From Rhabdophis nuchalis (lineage: Eukaryota > Chordata > Lepidosauria > Squamata > Natricidae): a stretch of 64,000 bases of DNA. The notes below the pieces were generated by a model that saw only the letters and a list, made by a program, of their open reading frames with translations, did no database searches and was not told where the DNA came from. Positions 31,541 through 44,994 of this stretch are shown here, piece by piece. The number at the start of each line of letters is the position of its first letter. Within the stretch, counting starts at the first letter, position 1. The position numbers and the translations under genes are program-made. The DNA lies in the NCBI GenBank assembly GCA_039707465.1, contig CM077643.1:63366605-63430604 (forward strand). Reading direction: 5' to 3'.

Positions 31541-32494
31541 GTAACTTCTACAGAGTTTGTCTCTATACCTGCAGAGACAAAACTTTCAGTCTTTGCCTAT
31601 TTTTCCTTATTCTCCAATTAACACATGCTTGTTCTTCTCTTTGCATCCATTGCATGGATTTCCTTGAAATCAAGTCCAGGAGTGTGCCAGTTTTCTTCCA
31701 AGGATGGAATTAGGGGTGGACGCTGTTGAACAATAGTTAGTTCTCCTCATGTATACTTGATTTCATGGATGAGATTTGTGTTATAACTTAATAGTGCTAG
31801 AAATGGAACTTCCTGTGTTTAAAAAAATCACTATGCAGTAAGAATTTGCTGACTTAGAACTGGAAGAAAAGACTTCTGACCTCTCGGTGATACCCACTCC
31901 AAAACTGTCTGTCTGTCTGTCAGTCCATACAGACATACATATTTGAGAACTGTTCAAATATCTATCCTTTTGCAATAAAGTCTTTCTGAAATCAGGCAAT
32001 TTTTCTGGATCCATGAATATTTTGGAAGAATAGGCTACTGGCTTCAGATTACCTTTATGATCTTAAAGAAATGCTCTATCAATTCTATAGTTGCTAGTAT
32101 CGCAATATCCCACTTGTCATTGAAGAATGACAGCAGTGGAATTGCAGGTCTTTCAAAAATTTGTTTTCACTTTCTTTGCATCTGGGCTCACTCCATCTTA
32201 ATCAAGCAATGAACATCACTTTTCTTGGTAAGTGAATATGGATATCAGTTTGTTGGTTTAATGATTGTTTCAATTGCCCCAATAGAAGCATCCCTTCTAA
32301 TTCTGCTTTTACTCTGGAAAATAGTAGAATTGTTATCATGGATTGCAAAGAAAATAGCTCTTCCCTTAAACATAGTGTTTGCTAGAGGAATGTTCAAGAT
32401 TCTTATTTCTTTTCATGTCTCTCTGGAGAGTTCTTCTACATAGTGCACTCGGTTTACTATGATAGTTGCCTCCTGGCACAGAAGCATACATATA
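31541..32494. other. Intron 4 segment, nothing recognised
   Basis: AT-rich sequence with a short (TCTG)n run near 31905-31923. Confidence 0.5.
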
Positions 32495-32865
32495 AATAAT
32501 CCTCAACTTACAACCACAATTGAATCCAAAATCCAAAATTTCTGTTACTAAGGGAGACATTTGTTAAGTGAGTTTTGCCCCATTTTACAACCTTTTGTGC
32601 CACAGTTGTTAAGTGCAGTTAGTAACATGGTTAAGTGAATCTAGCTTTTCCATTGATTTTGCTGTTTAGAAGGTCCCCAAAAGTGGTTATACGACCCCAA
32701 GACACTCCAAGACCATCAAAATATGAACTAGTTCCAAGCATCAGAATGACCGTGGGGATGCTGCAATGGTCATAAATATGAAAAATGGTCATAAGTCACT
32801 TTTTTCAATGCTATTGTAGCTTTGAATGATCACTTAATTAACTGTTGTAAGTCAAAGACTACCTG
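32495..32865. mobile_element. Mariner-like non-autonomous element (CAGGTA family)
   Basis: Left end TA|AATAATCCTCAACTTACAAC (diverged), right end TTGTAAGTCAAAGACTACCTG|TA. It is inverted relative to the copy at 30049: its left end carries the AATTTCTGTTACTAAGG...TTGTTAAGTGAGTTT block that also appears in two hAT elements. Confidence 0.82.
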
Positions 32866-33300
32866 TACTTTAAATTCATTTTCCCTGTCTCTGTGTTCAA
32901 TAAAGATACAATATTTTAAAATTATGCTCAATTTCTGATAACTTGGATGCCCACATATGTTTTTTTTAAATAGTGTGTACTGTTTTTTTTAAGAAGTAAT
33001 GTCTAGTAGTAGGTTATGGTCTACTTTATCAAATGCCTTACTGAAGTCAATGTGTTTTCTTTCAACATGATTTCCTCAATAGATCCAATAGATCTGGTAC
33101 TTTGTTGTTATCTCATGTTCAAGTGCCGGCAGAGTCCATTTTGCTCAGCTCAGGATCAGCCACAATTGAGTCTGGCTATAAAATATGTCACACAATTTAA
33201 ATCTTGTTGCCAAAACCTGCAAGAAGTTTGGGTCTTATTTTGAACACTTTGTCAGAGCATATTGTTACTCCCAAAATGAAATGCTTATAGAGATCTACAT

Positions 33301-33435
33301 CAGGGGTCTCCAACCTTTGCAACTTTAAGTCTGAAGTCCTTCAGCTCTCAGACTTCTCCAGCCAGCTTTGCTGGCTGGAGAAGTCTGAGAGCTGAAGGAC
33401 TTCAGACTTAAAGTTGCAAAGGTTGAAGACCCCTG
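33301..33435. mobile_element. Foldback hAT-type MITE, 135 bp, perfect 8-bp duplication
   Basis: Almost the whole element is one palindrome (arms of about 65 bp, centre CCAGCTTTGCTGG). The termini are CAGGGGTCTCCAACCTTTGC and its inverse. Flanks ATCTACAT at 33293-33300 and 33436-33443 are identical. Same family as 26878-26985, but with the interior duplicated in inverse. Confidence 0.96.
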
Positions 33436-33443
33436 ATCTACAT

Positions 33444-34512
33444 GACAGAAGCTATAGTGATTTTTTTTTTAAAAAAAAAGTAGCATTCAACAGACTTTGC
33501 AAGATACTTTCCTCTGTACCCCTTCCCCACAGAACATTAATCTCTAATCGTTCAGCTATGTTGGTAAAGTTATCTGGCTGGTTGTTGCTGTTTTCCCTTC
33601 TTTATATGTCCATTCCTTCAATTAATTAATTTTGGAACCACCCATCTCCCTCCCAGGATAAGACCATGGTGCTAAAGTTACTTCTTTGATACAGGAACAC
33701 AGTTCTACCTACTACACATATGTACTATAGCTCAAACTGGAATTCTAAAATGCTTTAAATCTAGAGATTTTTCTTTGCTTAACTAGGAGAAAGGTACACG
33801 TGATTCTTTGATTAAACCAGTGAAGAATCCATACCATAAAAATAAAAGAAAACTAATTGGAGAAAAGTACTCACAAATGTTCCAGTTATTTCTTTAAAAT
33901 GTCAAAGACCCATTTCAGCTTTTACATATTGCAATCTACACATATGTAATATCACAGGAAAGCTGATTTCTGAAAGTATTTCCAGCTTTTTAAAATGTAC
34001 ATTCTAACAATGATGTGCTACTTCTGCACCTGAACTGGACAATGCGAGGTTCACCAATAGATGGAAGCAGCCAAAAATAAATGGCAGCAATTAAACAAAT
34101 ATTTGTTTTTGAATCGATTCTGTACTTTTTTAAAAAATAGACACAGTTAAAAAATACATGTTTAGGCCATAGTGACTGAGGTTACTACAAACATGGAAAA
34201 GGCAATTTCAAACCTGATGTTTTTCTTCTTACATTTCTTTCTCTAAACCAGAGTGGAACTGAACAGACTTTAGTAAGAATTTCTATCCTCAAACAAATAT
34301 TTAGCAAACTATCTTTGTTGTGCCCACGGAAATTCCATCCTGCACCTAGCGAGGGAGCAAGCACCCTGGTTGGGAACCCCTGCTTTAAATAGAAGATCCT
34401 TCTCAGGAAAATAGGATACCTGCCCACCATACTAGCAATACAAATTCTATGCCTTTCTCTTTCTCAACTTCATTCTTAATATTCCCACCCAATTTTAAAG
34501 TCTGCTTATTCC
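33444..34512. other. Intron 4 segment, nothing recognised
   Basis: AT-rich intronic sequence with short A and T runs near 33463-33480. No element assigned. Confidence 0.5.
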
Positions 34513-35555
<1,043 letters not shown>

Positions 35556-35563
35556 GGGCAGAC

Positions 35564-35869
35564 CAGTGGTGGGTCACAACATGTATGCCCCAGTACGGGC
35601 GTACAGGTGCCTGCCAGGAGCACCAGGTACCGTTCCGTTCTGGTGCTCTGTAGGGCCCATCCACCCGCCCTCGCTCCTTACCAGCATTTGAGGTTTTCGG
35701 GGCTTCAACACACATGCATGGAGCATATGGCGCCTACGCAACACGCTGCTGAGCAGCTGGAGCATCGCGGAGGTGTCACAGAGTGTCGCAGTTGGTAAAT
35801 ACGCTGCACACATTCATGTGGTGGACCCCCGGCCCAGTTGCACAGTGCCGGTTGCAACAGGATCCACTG
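35564..35869. mobile_element. Non-autonomous hAT element, 306 bp, perfect 8-bp duplication
   Basis: The termini are CAGTGGTGGGTCACAAC and GTTGCAACAGGATCCACTG, flanked by GGGCAGAC at 35556-35563 and 35870-35877. The GC-rich interior produces overlapping spurious ORFs on both strands. Confidence 0.93.
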
Positions 35870-36189
35870 GGGCAGACCTAATTTGTTAATTGTTTTGGAA
35901 ATGGCTACCAGATTTCTTATCGATTAAAGAACCAGCTCTTATATTAACCTTAAATGCATTGTCTTTTCTGAATTTTATTTTCTTGAAAGAGGATTTTGCA
36001 TATTATTGCCAATCCAGTGGCATGTGGAAATAGTGGAATCCCCATGGATCCACACAGCTTTTGGAGATTGAAAAGGCCTTAAATATTAATAAAACTATTT
36101 CCCACAATGATTCTATTTGCCTAGAATCATCCATCTACAGTTCTTAATTATTAAAAACAAAAGCTGGAAGCTAAGAAGTACAAGGAATA

Positions 36190-36545
36190 ATTCTGAATTC
36201 AGGCTCCAGGAGGAGGGCCTTCTCTGCTCTTGCTCATGTCCTCTGTAACATCTTGCCCCCCCCCCCGACATGAGATTGGCCCCAACCCTCTGTTCCTTTC
36301 ATAAAGGCCTAAAGATCTGGCTCTGCCTGTTGGCCTTGGACTCCAATGAGGGAACAGCATACTGGAAGTGATTAACAGCGGATCCTACCTCCCCACATTC
36401 CATGTCCCTGTCACCCCACATGCCTTTAGTTTTTAAACTTTGGTTTTAATTTATTTATGTTTTAATGTACATATATTTTTATGAATGTATACCACCCAGA
36501 GGCACCTTATGATTATATGGATGCCCAATAAAATTTAAAAACAAA
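36190..36545 (+). mobile_element. Decayed LINE 3' end, L2-like
   Basis: CTCCAGGAGGAGGGCCTTCTCT resembles the L2 'GRAFS' coding block. It is followed by a UTR with TTTTAATTTATTTATGTTTT, a degenerate terminal signature (ACCACCCAGAGGCACC) and an AATAAAATTTAAAA tail. Older than the other L2 copies. Confidence 0.5.
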
Positions 36546-36701
36546 TACATACTTTTGAATCCTTTGGCCAATTCATCCCATGCATGCATAACTCTTTGGG
36601 TATTCTAAAAATCAACCCTCTAAAGCAGAATATGCTATTCTCCTTTACAAGTGAAGCCAGGTTTACTTACATGCAAATACAAATTAACTGCATTTACTCA
36701 C

Positions 36702-36872
36702 ATATCGCCATGGGCAAGAATGATGTGCTGAGATACTCTATGATATCTTTATGCAGAAACGGTGGGAATGTAGCTAAAGTAGAGATCATTGTATACGGTA
36801 AAGTACTCAAGATGTCATCGTTGAGAAAAGGTAGCAAACATGTAGTAGTATAAAAAATGGACTGTCCAAGAT
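36702..36872 (-). CDS. UNC79: UNC79 coding exon 4, residues 150-206
   Basis: 171 nt. (D)LGQSIFYTTTCLLPFLNDDI... to ...YLSTSFLPMAI, acceptor TGACAG|AT, donor ATAT|GTGAGT. A hydrophobic helical segment consistent with a HEAT-type repeat. Confidence 0.95.
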
Positions 36873-38884
36873 CTGTCAGAGGCACAAAGAACAAACAATA
36901 TGAATACACAATTGCAATCACTGTGTGAAAGGGCTTTTCCTATTTTATGTCCTTGTGAGTTACTCAGGTTTAGCAGAAGATATAAAAAGATTGAAATGGA
37001 AAGGAAGATGATGGGGGGAAACTAGAGTCAAAACATTATGTTCAATAGTCTACACTGCCTGAGAAATGAGAGGCAAGTTGATGAATGTCAATAACTGTTA
37101 GTATGGAAAATAAAGATGCTATTGAATTATGGATATAATATGAACAAATTGTAAATAGGTTAATGTACCATACGTAGAAATTTAGTTAAAGCTCTTTTTC
37201 TTTTTTTTCCCTTTGGTTGTATTATTATAATTACTGTAAATATATTATTGTTATAGTTATTAGCTTGTTAAATATGTTAAGATTTGCTATTGATTTTTCT
37301 TTGGCTTTGCTATTGTTACCCTGACATGACACTGTCTTTTCAATAAAGTATAAAAGAAATAGTCTGCAGTGCCTGGTCTATCATTACTTAGTAAAATGAA
37401 AAGAAATCTGAGGTTCTTTAGCCATCCATGGAGCACCCTCTAAGTACATTGGTAGAAGGTACAATGTGGCAAGAAATTAGAGTTTATGCCCTAAAATAGC
37501 CTAAAACCAAAACTGACGCCCCACCAAAGAACAGGAAAATTCCTTAAAACCTTTTGTGTTCCCATTTTGTATCATAACCTCACTGTTACCCTTGCACTTC
37601 CAAACACTGATAAGAAACAACTCATATCCAGCAGATCCTTGGCCTATCTCTGAAAGCTGATGATGGAACTCTTGATACTGACGCTTAAGGATATTTCCTG
37701 CTAACTCATTTGATGACACTTTGTGCTAAATTGAAGGTCGAAACATTAATCTGGAAAGGGCCAAATATTCAGAAACTAGTAGCAATTTTGTACCTGGAGT
37801 ATCTATGATTGATTTCAATCACTAAGTTGACCCAATTGAAATTAGTAGATCATGAACCTGCCTAGTGTTGGCTGCAAAGCAGCCATTTCTACAACACTGT
37901 AATATCTAAGTCCACTTTTAGTCCATGAGATTTCTGAACGTGCAGCTAAATATGATCCTAATATTTCAAAGTGGGTTTCAATTCAGTGACAGCACTTGTA
38001 CCAATTACCACAAAAATATTTGTATAGAATGTAAATTTACACTGAAAACAATTAATATACTGCTATGTTTCTTGCACACATCGATCTGATGCATCAAATC
38101 TACACACACACACACATGCTATTTAAAGTGATCTCACTATTTAAAATGTTTTATATATTGTCATTAATATTGGTTATATTTAGGAATCAATGACTAGGAA
38201 TTCAGATCATGTGGCAAGAATACATGTGAGCTGATACACACTTCACACAAAAGAAATAATGACAAAAAATACATGAAGAACGCTGCATGCTTCAAAGTTT
38301 GCAAATATTGCTATATATACTGTATACATACAGGAATTAATATTATATGTGTGTGTGTTAATTTCAGGCTGAATATCTATTTATTCCAGGTGCAGATATG
38401 GAAACCCTGAAGCTTCCAGGTCACTTCTTTAATATTTTGTCAATTTACTGAGACACTCAAATTAGTATTACCAAAAATCAGTTACATAATTTCTTATCTT
38501 ATTAAGACAAAATATTAATTTAAGATCCAAAACAAGCTGAATATAGCTTATAAAAAAACCCCAACCAGCCATTTCTTAATTCGAGGTATAAAATACTATG
38601 TGTGCATGTGCAATTATGTACTCACACACATTTTTATCTGTGGCAATTAAAAATGACTTAAGTTTTACAAATTAATATTAAGCCAACCTTCCCCTCCCAG
38701 ACTTCAGCTAGACTACAAAAAATCCATAATAAGAGGTAATATGGTTAATAGACTGTTGACTGGGAAGATGGCCACTTTAATCCAAATACATCTGAAGGCA
38801 TCTGATTAGGAGATATTTTGAAATATGCCTGCACACGCCTACAATCTTTATGTATCATGTTGAGTATAAGAAGAATTCACTCAC
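36873..38884 (-). other. UNC79 intron 3, nothing recognised
   Basis: AT-rich, with small (CA)n and (GT)n runs near 38103 and 38350. An AATAAAG-ended stretch near 37330 may be an old LINE tail, not assignable. Confidence 0.5.
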
Positions 38885-39189
38885 CATGCTGACCATGTTG
38901 TAGCAAAGGAACTAGATCCAGCAGAGTCACCAATGTCACGTATAGTCCTTGATAGTCCAATGATGGGTAGTCAGATAACTGAGCATCCCGACTTTGCTGG
39001 CCTCGTTCAGTAGGAGCATCTCGCAGGACGCTGTAAAGGAGGGAGCGAGTAACAGTAGGGTTGATGGAACTGACCTGTGGTCTTAGAGATGGGGTGAGTG
39101 GGAATGGCACAGGAAAAAGACACATGGTCATGGGCACTGTCAAATTGGAGGCATCTTGATTCTCCTTCTTCCCTGTGCGGGACAAAATG
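38885..39189 (-). CDS. UNC79: UNC79 coding exon 3, residues 48-149
   Basis: 305 nt, the longest exon here. (S)ILSRTGKKENQDASNLTVPM... to ...LDLVPLLQHGQH, acceptor CAACAG|CATTT, donor CATG|GTGAGT. Clear match to the UNC79 N-terminal region. Confidence 0.97.
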
Positions 39190-40453
39190 CTGTTGGGGGG
39201 ACAAAGAAAAAAAAGAGACAACAAAGACACAAAGAACAGCACATTACATTGAAATGACACTATAAAACAAATAATAAAACTCCAGATACATCCCACATGA
39301 GATGCAGTCTCTACCAATACTAAGGCATCTTGAAAAATCTAGCAACCATTTACTTCCATGCTTAGGAGAAATACAGTTCAAAAATTGCTACAAGTGGGGA
39401 AATTTCCATTGCATCTCATGTGTTATCTGGTTCATAAGGAGCAAAAATATAAAAATGCATGTTTCAGTGGCACACCCATGTTTTACAGTTCTACAGAATT
39501 GGATGCGATTTGTTATAGAAAACAAAAGTTACAGCAGCACCATGTCAATTGTTTGCATTGTTGACCTTTTATCAAATAAATATTGAAACAACATTTTGAA
39601 CCTCATGATTGAAAAACCAAAGATAAAATACTTGCAAAAGATAGGTGTGACACTTACAGAAACATGTTTTAGCAAAAAATAAACATGTGTGTTTGTTAAG
39701 AGAACCTTAAAAATCACATGTTTATTGCATTAAAATAATGTCTGTATGTAATACATGATACTGTTTCATGACAGTCTTTCAGTATCATCTGAGATAATGA
39801 GATTTCAACAGGCACATGGATTTAGAAATAATATATATTTCTAAAATGTTAGCTAAACTACATTAGGTAAGCTTTAAAATAATATATAATTGATGGGCTG
39901 CAGCATATGTTTGTGAGCTAATGAGAATGATAATTTGTGTCTGCTTTTAATTGGGGGCAGGGAGGAAACATAATGCTGTTCTATTTTGTGGTTATTTTCT
40001 AAGGACTAAGCAAGCATTACCAGTTAATATAACTGCATAGCAGGAAAGGTGTTAGCATTCATTGTTTTGCTACTTACATTATTTAATGAACTTACAAACT
40101 AAAGGAAAAATAATTTAGAATAAAAGAAAAGCTTCATGGAAACAAAAAATAGACTGCTGCGCCTTCTGAAAATCCTCCTAATCATATTATGCTTTTTTTT
40201 TTTTAAACTGTTTAAAAACTGCTGCTAAATAAGCAAACTAAAAGGGCATAATCTAACTAGTATAGCACTTTATTATGTGAGATTTGCAGAAAGAGTATAA
40301 CAATAATCAGAAGGTAGTCTACCTGGACACCAAATAAGTAAGTTTAGCATTATTATCTTAAGCATATCGTGGCTCCTACTGAAATCAGAAAAGCTAAAGA
40401 TATTCAATTTTATGATCATAAATGCTTTTCTACTTTATTATGAAATATTTTGT
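39190..40453. other. Intron 2 segment, nothing recognised
   Basis: AT-rich sequence with no assignable element. Confidence 0.5.
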
Positions 40454-40618
40454 GAGGGTGAAGGTTCGTTCTGCAAGCTTGTGGGTTTGTTTTTGAATGT
40501 TTAGTTAGCAGTCTAGGTAACATTTTCAGTGGAGCTTGGGGGATGGATTCCCTTCATTCTGCTGAAGATGTTACCTAGCCTGGTAATGAAATGTTCGGAA
40601 AACAAACCTTCACCCTCA
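40454..40618. repeat. 165-bp foldback element
   Basis: The ends GAGGGTGAAGGTTCGTT and AACAAACCTTCACCCTC are inverted. A second inner pair, TCTAGGTAACATTTTCAG and CTGAAGATGTTACCTAG, is also inverted. No clear target duplication. Confidence 0.85.
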
Positions 40619-40977
40619 TCCTACACCCGAGCTACAGATATTTGCCACTCTTGCAAAAATGATTTGTGTTAGAGAATTAAGTTATAAAAGGTGTATTTAC
40701 ATTTCGCCAAACTACAAATCCATTAATCTTTGTGTGATGAAGGAGAAACTACTTGAAAAATCACTTATCATTGTGACTGGTGTTAATTTTCTACATACTG
40801 CAGAAATTAACTTTCCATTGATGGTTATTGAGAAGAGTGTTGCACAATATCTTAATATTTTTAAAGTTCCTTCTTTTATTAGATTCAACAATTTGATTAT
40901 TCAGAAGCAAAAATTCCCAAATGATATCTTCAAAGATAGCACTGGGAAAGTTACAGATAGCTCTAGGATATAGACTG

Positions 40978-41651
40978 GACTGGACTATTGTAACTCTCTC
41001 TACATGGGGCTCCCCTTGAGGTGCACCCGGAGGCTTCAGTGTAGTTCAGAATGCAGCCGCGCGACCAATTATGGGAACCACTAGGTTCACCCACATTACA
41101 CCGCTCTTGCGCGAGCTGCACTGGCTGCCTGTCGTCTTCCGGGTGCGCTTCAAGGTGTTAGTTATCATCTTTAAAGCACTCCATGGCTCACCTAGCTATC
41201 TGCGGGATCGGATCCTGCCTCACACATCCTCACGGCCGATTCGCTCCCACAGAGAGGGACTTCTCCGGGTGCCGTCCACTAGACTTTGTCAGCGGGCGAC
41301 GCCCAGGGGAAGGGCTCTCTCTGTGGCGGGCCCGGCCCTCTGGAACGACCTTCCCCCCGATATTAGAACGACCATGGACCTCCGCTCCTTCCGCCTGAAA
41401 TTGAAGACTCATCTTTTCCGCCTGGCCGGCCTAGGGTAGTCTCTCTCTCTATGGGTTTTTAAATGTATATTTATATTTAGTGGGGATTTTTAGTTAAGGG
41501 ATTTTAGCACAGGAATTAGTTTAATTTGTTTTAAATTTGTATGTATTTTGTATATTTATTGCTTTTATTCTCCCTGTGCACCGCCCCGAGTCCCTGTGGG
41601 GAGAGGGAGCGGTTAATAAATTTAACATTATTATTATTATTATTATTATAG
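40978..41651 (+). mobile_element. L2 LINE 3' fragment
   Basis: It starts in the LDYCNxLYMGLPLR block, continues with ELHWLPVVFRVRFKVLVIIF, HREGLLRVPSTRLCQRATPRGRALSVAGPALW and a stop at 41439. It ends in CACCGCCCCGAGTCCC and an (ATT)n tail. Confidence 0.92.
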
Positions 41652-42178
41652 ACAGCATATTATGGTGCTGTGATCCACAAATGTACAAGTATGTTCAAGT
41701 GTGCCTCTTTTTTTTCTTCTTTTCATCAGTGTACAAAGCAACTTTCCCCAGTCTGGTGCCCTTAAGCTTAGTTAGCATTACAATACTCAGAATTCTCAGT
41801 TTGTCATTTGCTGGGAGTTCTGGGGGCCACATAATTGGTGTGCAGCAAACTGAGGGGAACTGCTGTAGAGCATGGACCCAGCCCCCAAAGCTTTTACCTG
41901 TGTAGCTGGAGAATATGTTGGACCAACCTATTTAAATTCTAAAATATTTATTGTGCCTTGTATAAGAGTTCGCCTAAATTGGTTTCTAGTTAACTATTAT
42001 CCAGTTGTAACGAAAGTAATTAGTAAAATAAAACCATTAAATCATCTAAATGCAACATATCCAAAAATTACCCTAGTGGGAATAACTGTAATAAACCTAG
42101 CTGTAAAATAACTGTAAAATAACCTAGCAGCTAACTGAAATGTAGGGATAAAAGATACTGACTCCTATTACATTAAAC

Positions 42179-42267
42179 CAGGGGTTCCCAAACCTGGCAG
42201 AGCTGGCTGGAGAATTCTGGGAGTTGAAGTCCACAAGTCTTCAAGTTGCCAAGTTTGGGAAGCCCTG
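42179..42267. mobile_element. hAT-type MITE, 89 bp, perfect 8-bp duplication
   Basis: The termini are CAGGGGTTCCCAAACCTGGC and CCAAGTTTGGGAAGCCCTG, flanked by CATTAAAC at 42171-42178 and 42268-42275. The core GGCTGGAGAATTCTGGGAGT is akin to the core of the element at 26878. Confidence 0.93.
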
Positions 42268-42275
42268 CATTAAAC

Positions 42276-43585
42276 CAGTAGCTTGTCTACCTCAATTAAA
42301 ATAAAAGCCCAAAGGAGGGAGGGTTGTTTAATTGATCACTTGTGATGTTTCTTTCGACTTGCTTTCTTATTAGTTTTCATTCTGATTTTCACTGAACTCA
42401 TTATTCAGTTTATTTGGCAGCAATAATTAAATCATATTGAGCTTTAGTTTTCATATGCACTCAATGCCAATTTTTGACTCAAGATTGTCCTCTTCAATAT
42501 GGAAATGTTGTGTCCAGAGACTACATATCCCATCATGCAGTAATCCACCCTCATCCAGTCTGTTTCCTAAAAGTGTAATGCATTTTATTATTGAAATATC
42601 TCGGTGATTAAAAAAAACGATGCTTTGGCTTGTTTCCCACAATTCTTCTTCTCATATATTCGCTAAGGGCAAGAGAACATAAAATTCAGCTCAAAAGGTT
42701 TTCTAAGTCGATACTTTTTCCACAACAAAACTTGTGCCAAATAAAAGTCCCATAGCAAAATATGAGGGCAATATCATGCTTTTATTCCTATTCTCTTTAA
42801 AAAAAATCCAGAGGCATATGAAGTTTGTGTTGATATAAAGCTCTTCTGACCAATAAGTAGTCATATCCTATCTTGTTCCTTTTACATCTGTGTTTACCAA
42901 CACAACATTTTATATGTTAAAGGGAACAAATAATTGTCCTGACACTTCCTCAAACTCTCTCCTTTATTTTCCTTTCCACTAATGTCAGTAATAATGTTAG
43001 TGGATTTGCAAGACATTTTGTTTGTTTCCAGGAGGAAACAAAGATAAATGCTTTCTATATACGGAAGGAGCCTTTCAGTTTATGGACAGTCAAATCTACA
43101 AGACACTCTGCTTCTTCATCCTCTTCTGTTGTTTTTTCAGAACTAGTCTTTCCTTTATATGAATATTAATGCAGAGTTAACCATAATCTATTAAATGTCA
43201 TAGGATAAATTGCTTAGAAGGTATTCACAATACAGACTAGTTTCCATTTACAACTGAAAAGGTTCCCTCCCTTCCAGAAGGACTGAGATTTGAATGAGAT
43301 GTTGCTGGTATAAGTGGAAGAGGCATATCTGAATGGCTTTTCTTCCTTCTGCTATTCCTACATGCTGACTTCCATAGATAGAACAGCTTTTTATGGGGGA
43401 TGAAAAATTTGGAATCTTGTGCATTTCCTCCAGCAGAAGCATTCTAAAACTAAACTTCTACTTATACGGCTACTGGATCTACCTGGCTGTGACATTTATA
43501 TCTTCAGATACTGCTATGGTATTGCTCAGAAATTTTAAAGACAAAATTCAGCTTTAAGTTTCCCTAAAAGTAATTATTTAATTGT
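42276..43585. other. Intron 2 segment, nothing recognised
   Basis: AT-rich sequence with no assignable element. Confidence 0.5.
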
Positions 43586-43593
43586 CAATAAGT

Positions 43594-43956
43594 CAGGGGT
43601 GAAATGCTCTGAAGTCTGCTACCAGTTTGCATTGTGCGCTTCGCGCACATGTGCACCAGAGGGGCTAAGAAGCCTTTTCTGAGTCTGCAAATCCCAACAA
43701 AATTCTCACAATCACATGGCACAGCTGATTGTCGCACAGTTGCTTGTCAGAACTTTTTTTTACTTTTTTAAAGCATTTTTTAACTACCAGTAGTTTAAAA
43801 ATGCTTTAAAAGTTAAAAAAATAAATAAAGTTCCCATGATCAGCTATGCAACAATCAGCAGTACCATGTGATCGTCAGAATTTTTTTTAACTTTGTTTAG
43901 CATTTTTTACCACCGGTTTGGGGAAACCGGCCCGAACTGGTAGCATTTCACCCCTG
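43594..43956. mobile_element. Non-autonomous hAT element, 363 bp
   Basis: The termini CAGGGGTGAAATGCT and AGCATTTCACCCCTG are perfect inverted repeats. Flanks are CAATAAGT (43586-43593) and CAATAAGG (43957-43964), 7 of 8. An internal inverted repeat of TTTAAAGCATTTTTTAA type lies at about 43765-43825. Confidence 0.92.
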
Positions 43957-44559
43957 CAATAAGGGTTTTGTTTAATACAGACATCAGTAAAATATAATTG
44001 CCAAATGTGTTGAGGATACTATTCCCATGCTAAGTGGGAACTCTCAACATATCTGAAGAATGTCAAATTGGGAACTGCTGCTTTGACAGTTGCATGTAAA
44101 GCAGTTCCATGTAAAGGACAATTGCCTAAATGAAGCAATGATTGTTGATCCCCAACAAGGCATCCCAGACCTAAGTAAAGTTTCAATCGTTGACTCTGTA
44201 CCTGTTATTAAGATTTTCAATACAATGGCTAGACTTGTTCTGCCAGTGTTCTAAATCTTAACAGTACAGCCTTATATCTCCTTAACCAAAAGAGTGTTGC
44301 ACTGCATGTTGGGATTTGTCACATACTTGGTTTCACATTTCCACGAACAACTTTTATGTAAATAATGCTTCACCATGAATGAGGAGGTGTAAAAATACCT
44401 CTTTTGGAATTGGCTTTGATGTTTGCAAATTCATGGGGTTGTATTAGAAGATGGTCTTGTTTCTGCATGCTACAGATACAAATATACTCTTTCTCTGGGA
44501 TTGCCACAAAAGCAAAGGTGCTAGCCTTACATGCATCGTTTCAGAATTACAAAATAACA

Positions 44560-44605
44560 GAGTTGGAATGCACCTTAGCAGTCTTCTAGTCTAACCCCCT
44601 GCTAG
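44560..44605 (-). mobile_element. Tiny CR1 3' end relic
   Basis: AACAGAGTTGGAATGCACCT...CTAACCCCCTGCT matches the CR1 3' terminus in reverse. The flanking sequence (43965-44994) is otherwise unremarkable. Confidence 0.7.
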
Positions 44606-44994
44606 GGCCTGTCAAATTTTTCAACATTCAATTTCCAAACATTAGGGTTGCTCAAAAGTTGTGACATGCCTTGGGGATTGCAAAGATATTTTGGTTACTT
44701 TAATATAATGTAAATGTGTTTGGTAATACATAAATATCATAACTTTTTAACATTTTGTTTATGCAACCCTCAGGAGCAAATACCAAGGCAGTGACATGAA
44801 CTTTTCAAGGTACAGCTGCTGTAAGTTATTTAAAAAGAGGTTACTTATATCTGCTCTTATACATTGCAAAGCATCTTTTTAAAGACTGCACAGATCTAAC
44901 ACAAAGAATACAGTATATTCTTGGTTCAAATATGCTCAAAAATTTCAATCACAAAAGGAGTGTCAGTGTAGAACCTGTTCACAATTCTGCATTT

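Noticed and set aside
31195..31720. A full endogenous retrovirus around 31.3 kb
   Set aside because: Only an LTR-like signal pattern is present; no gag, pol or env-like reading frames and no second LTR are visible.
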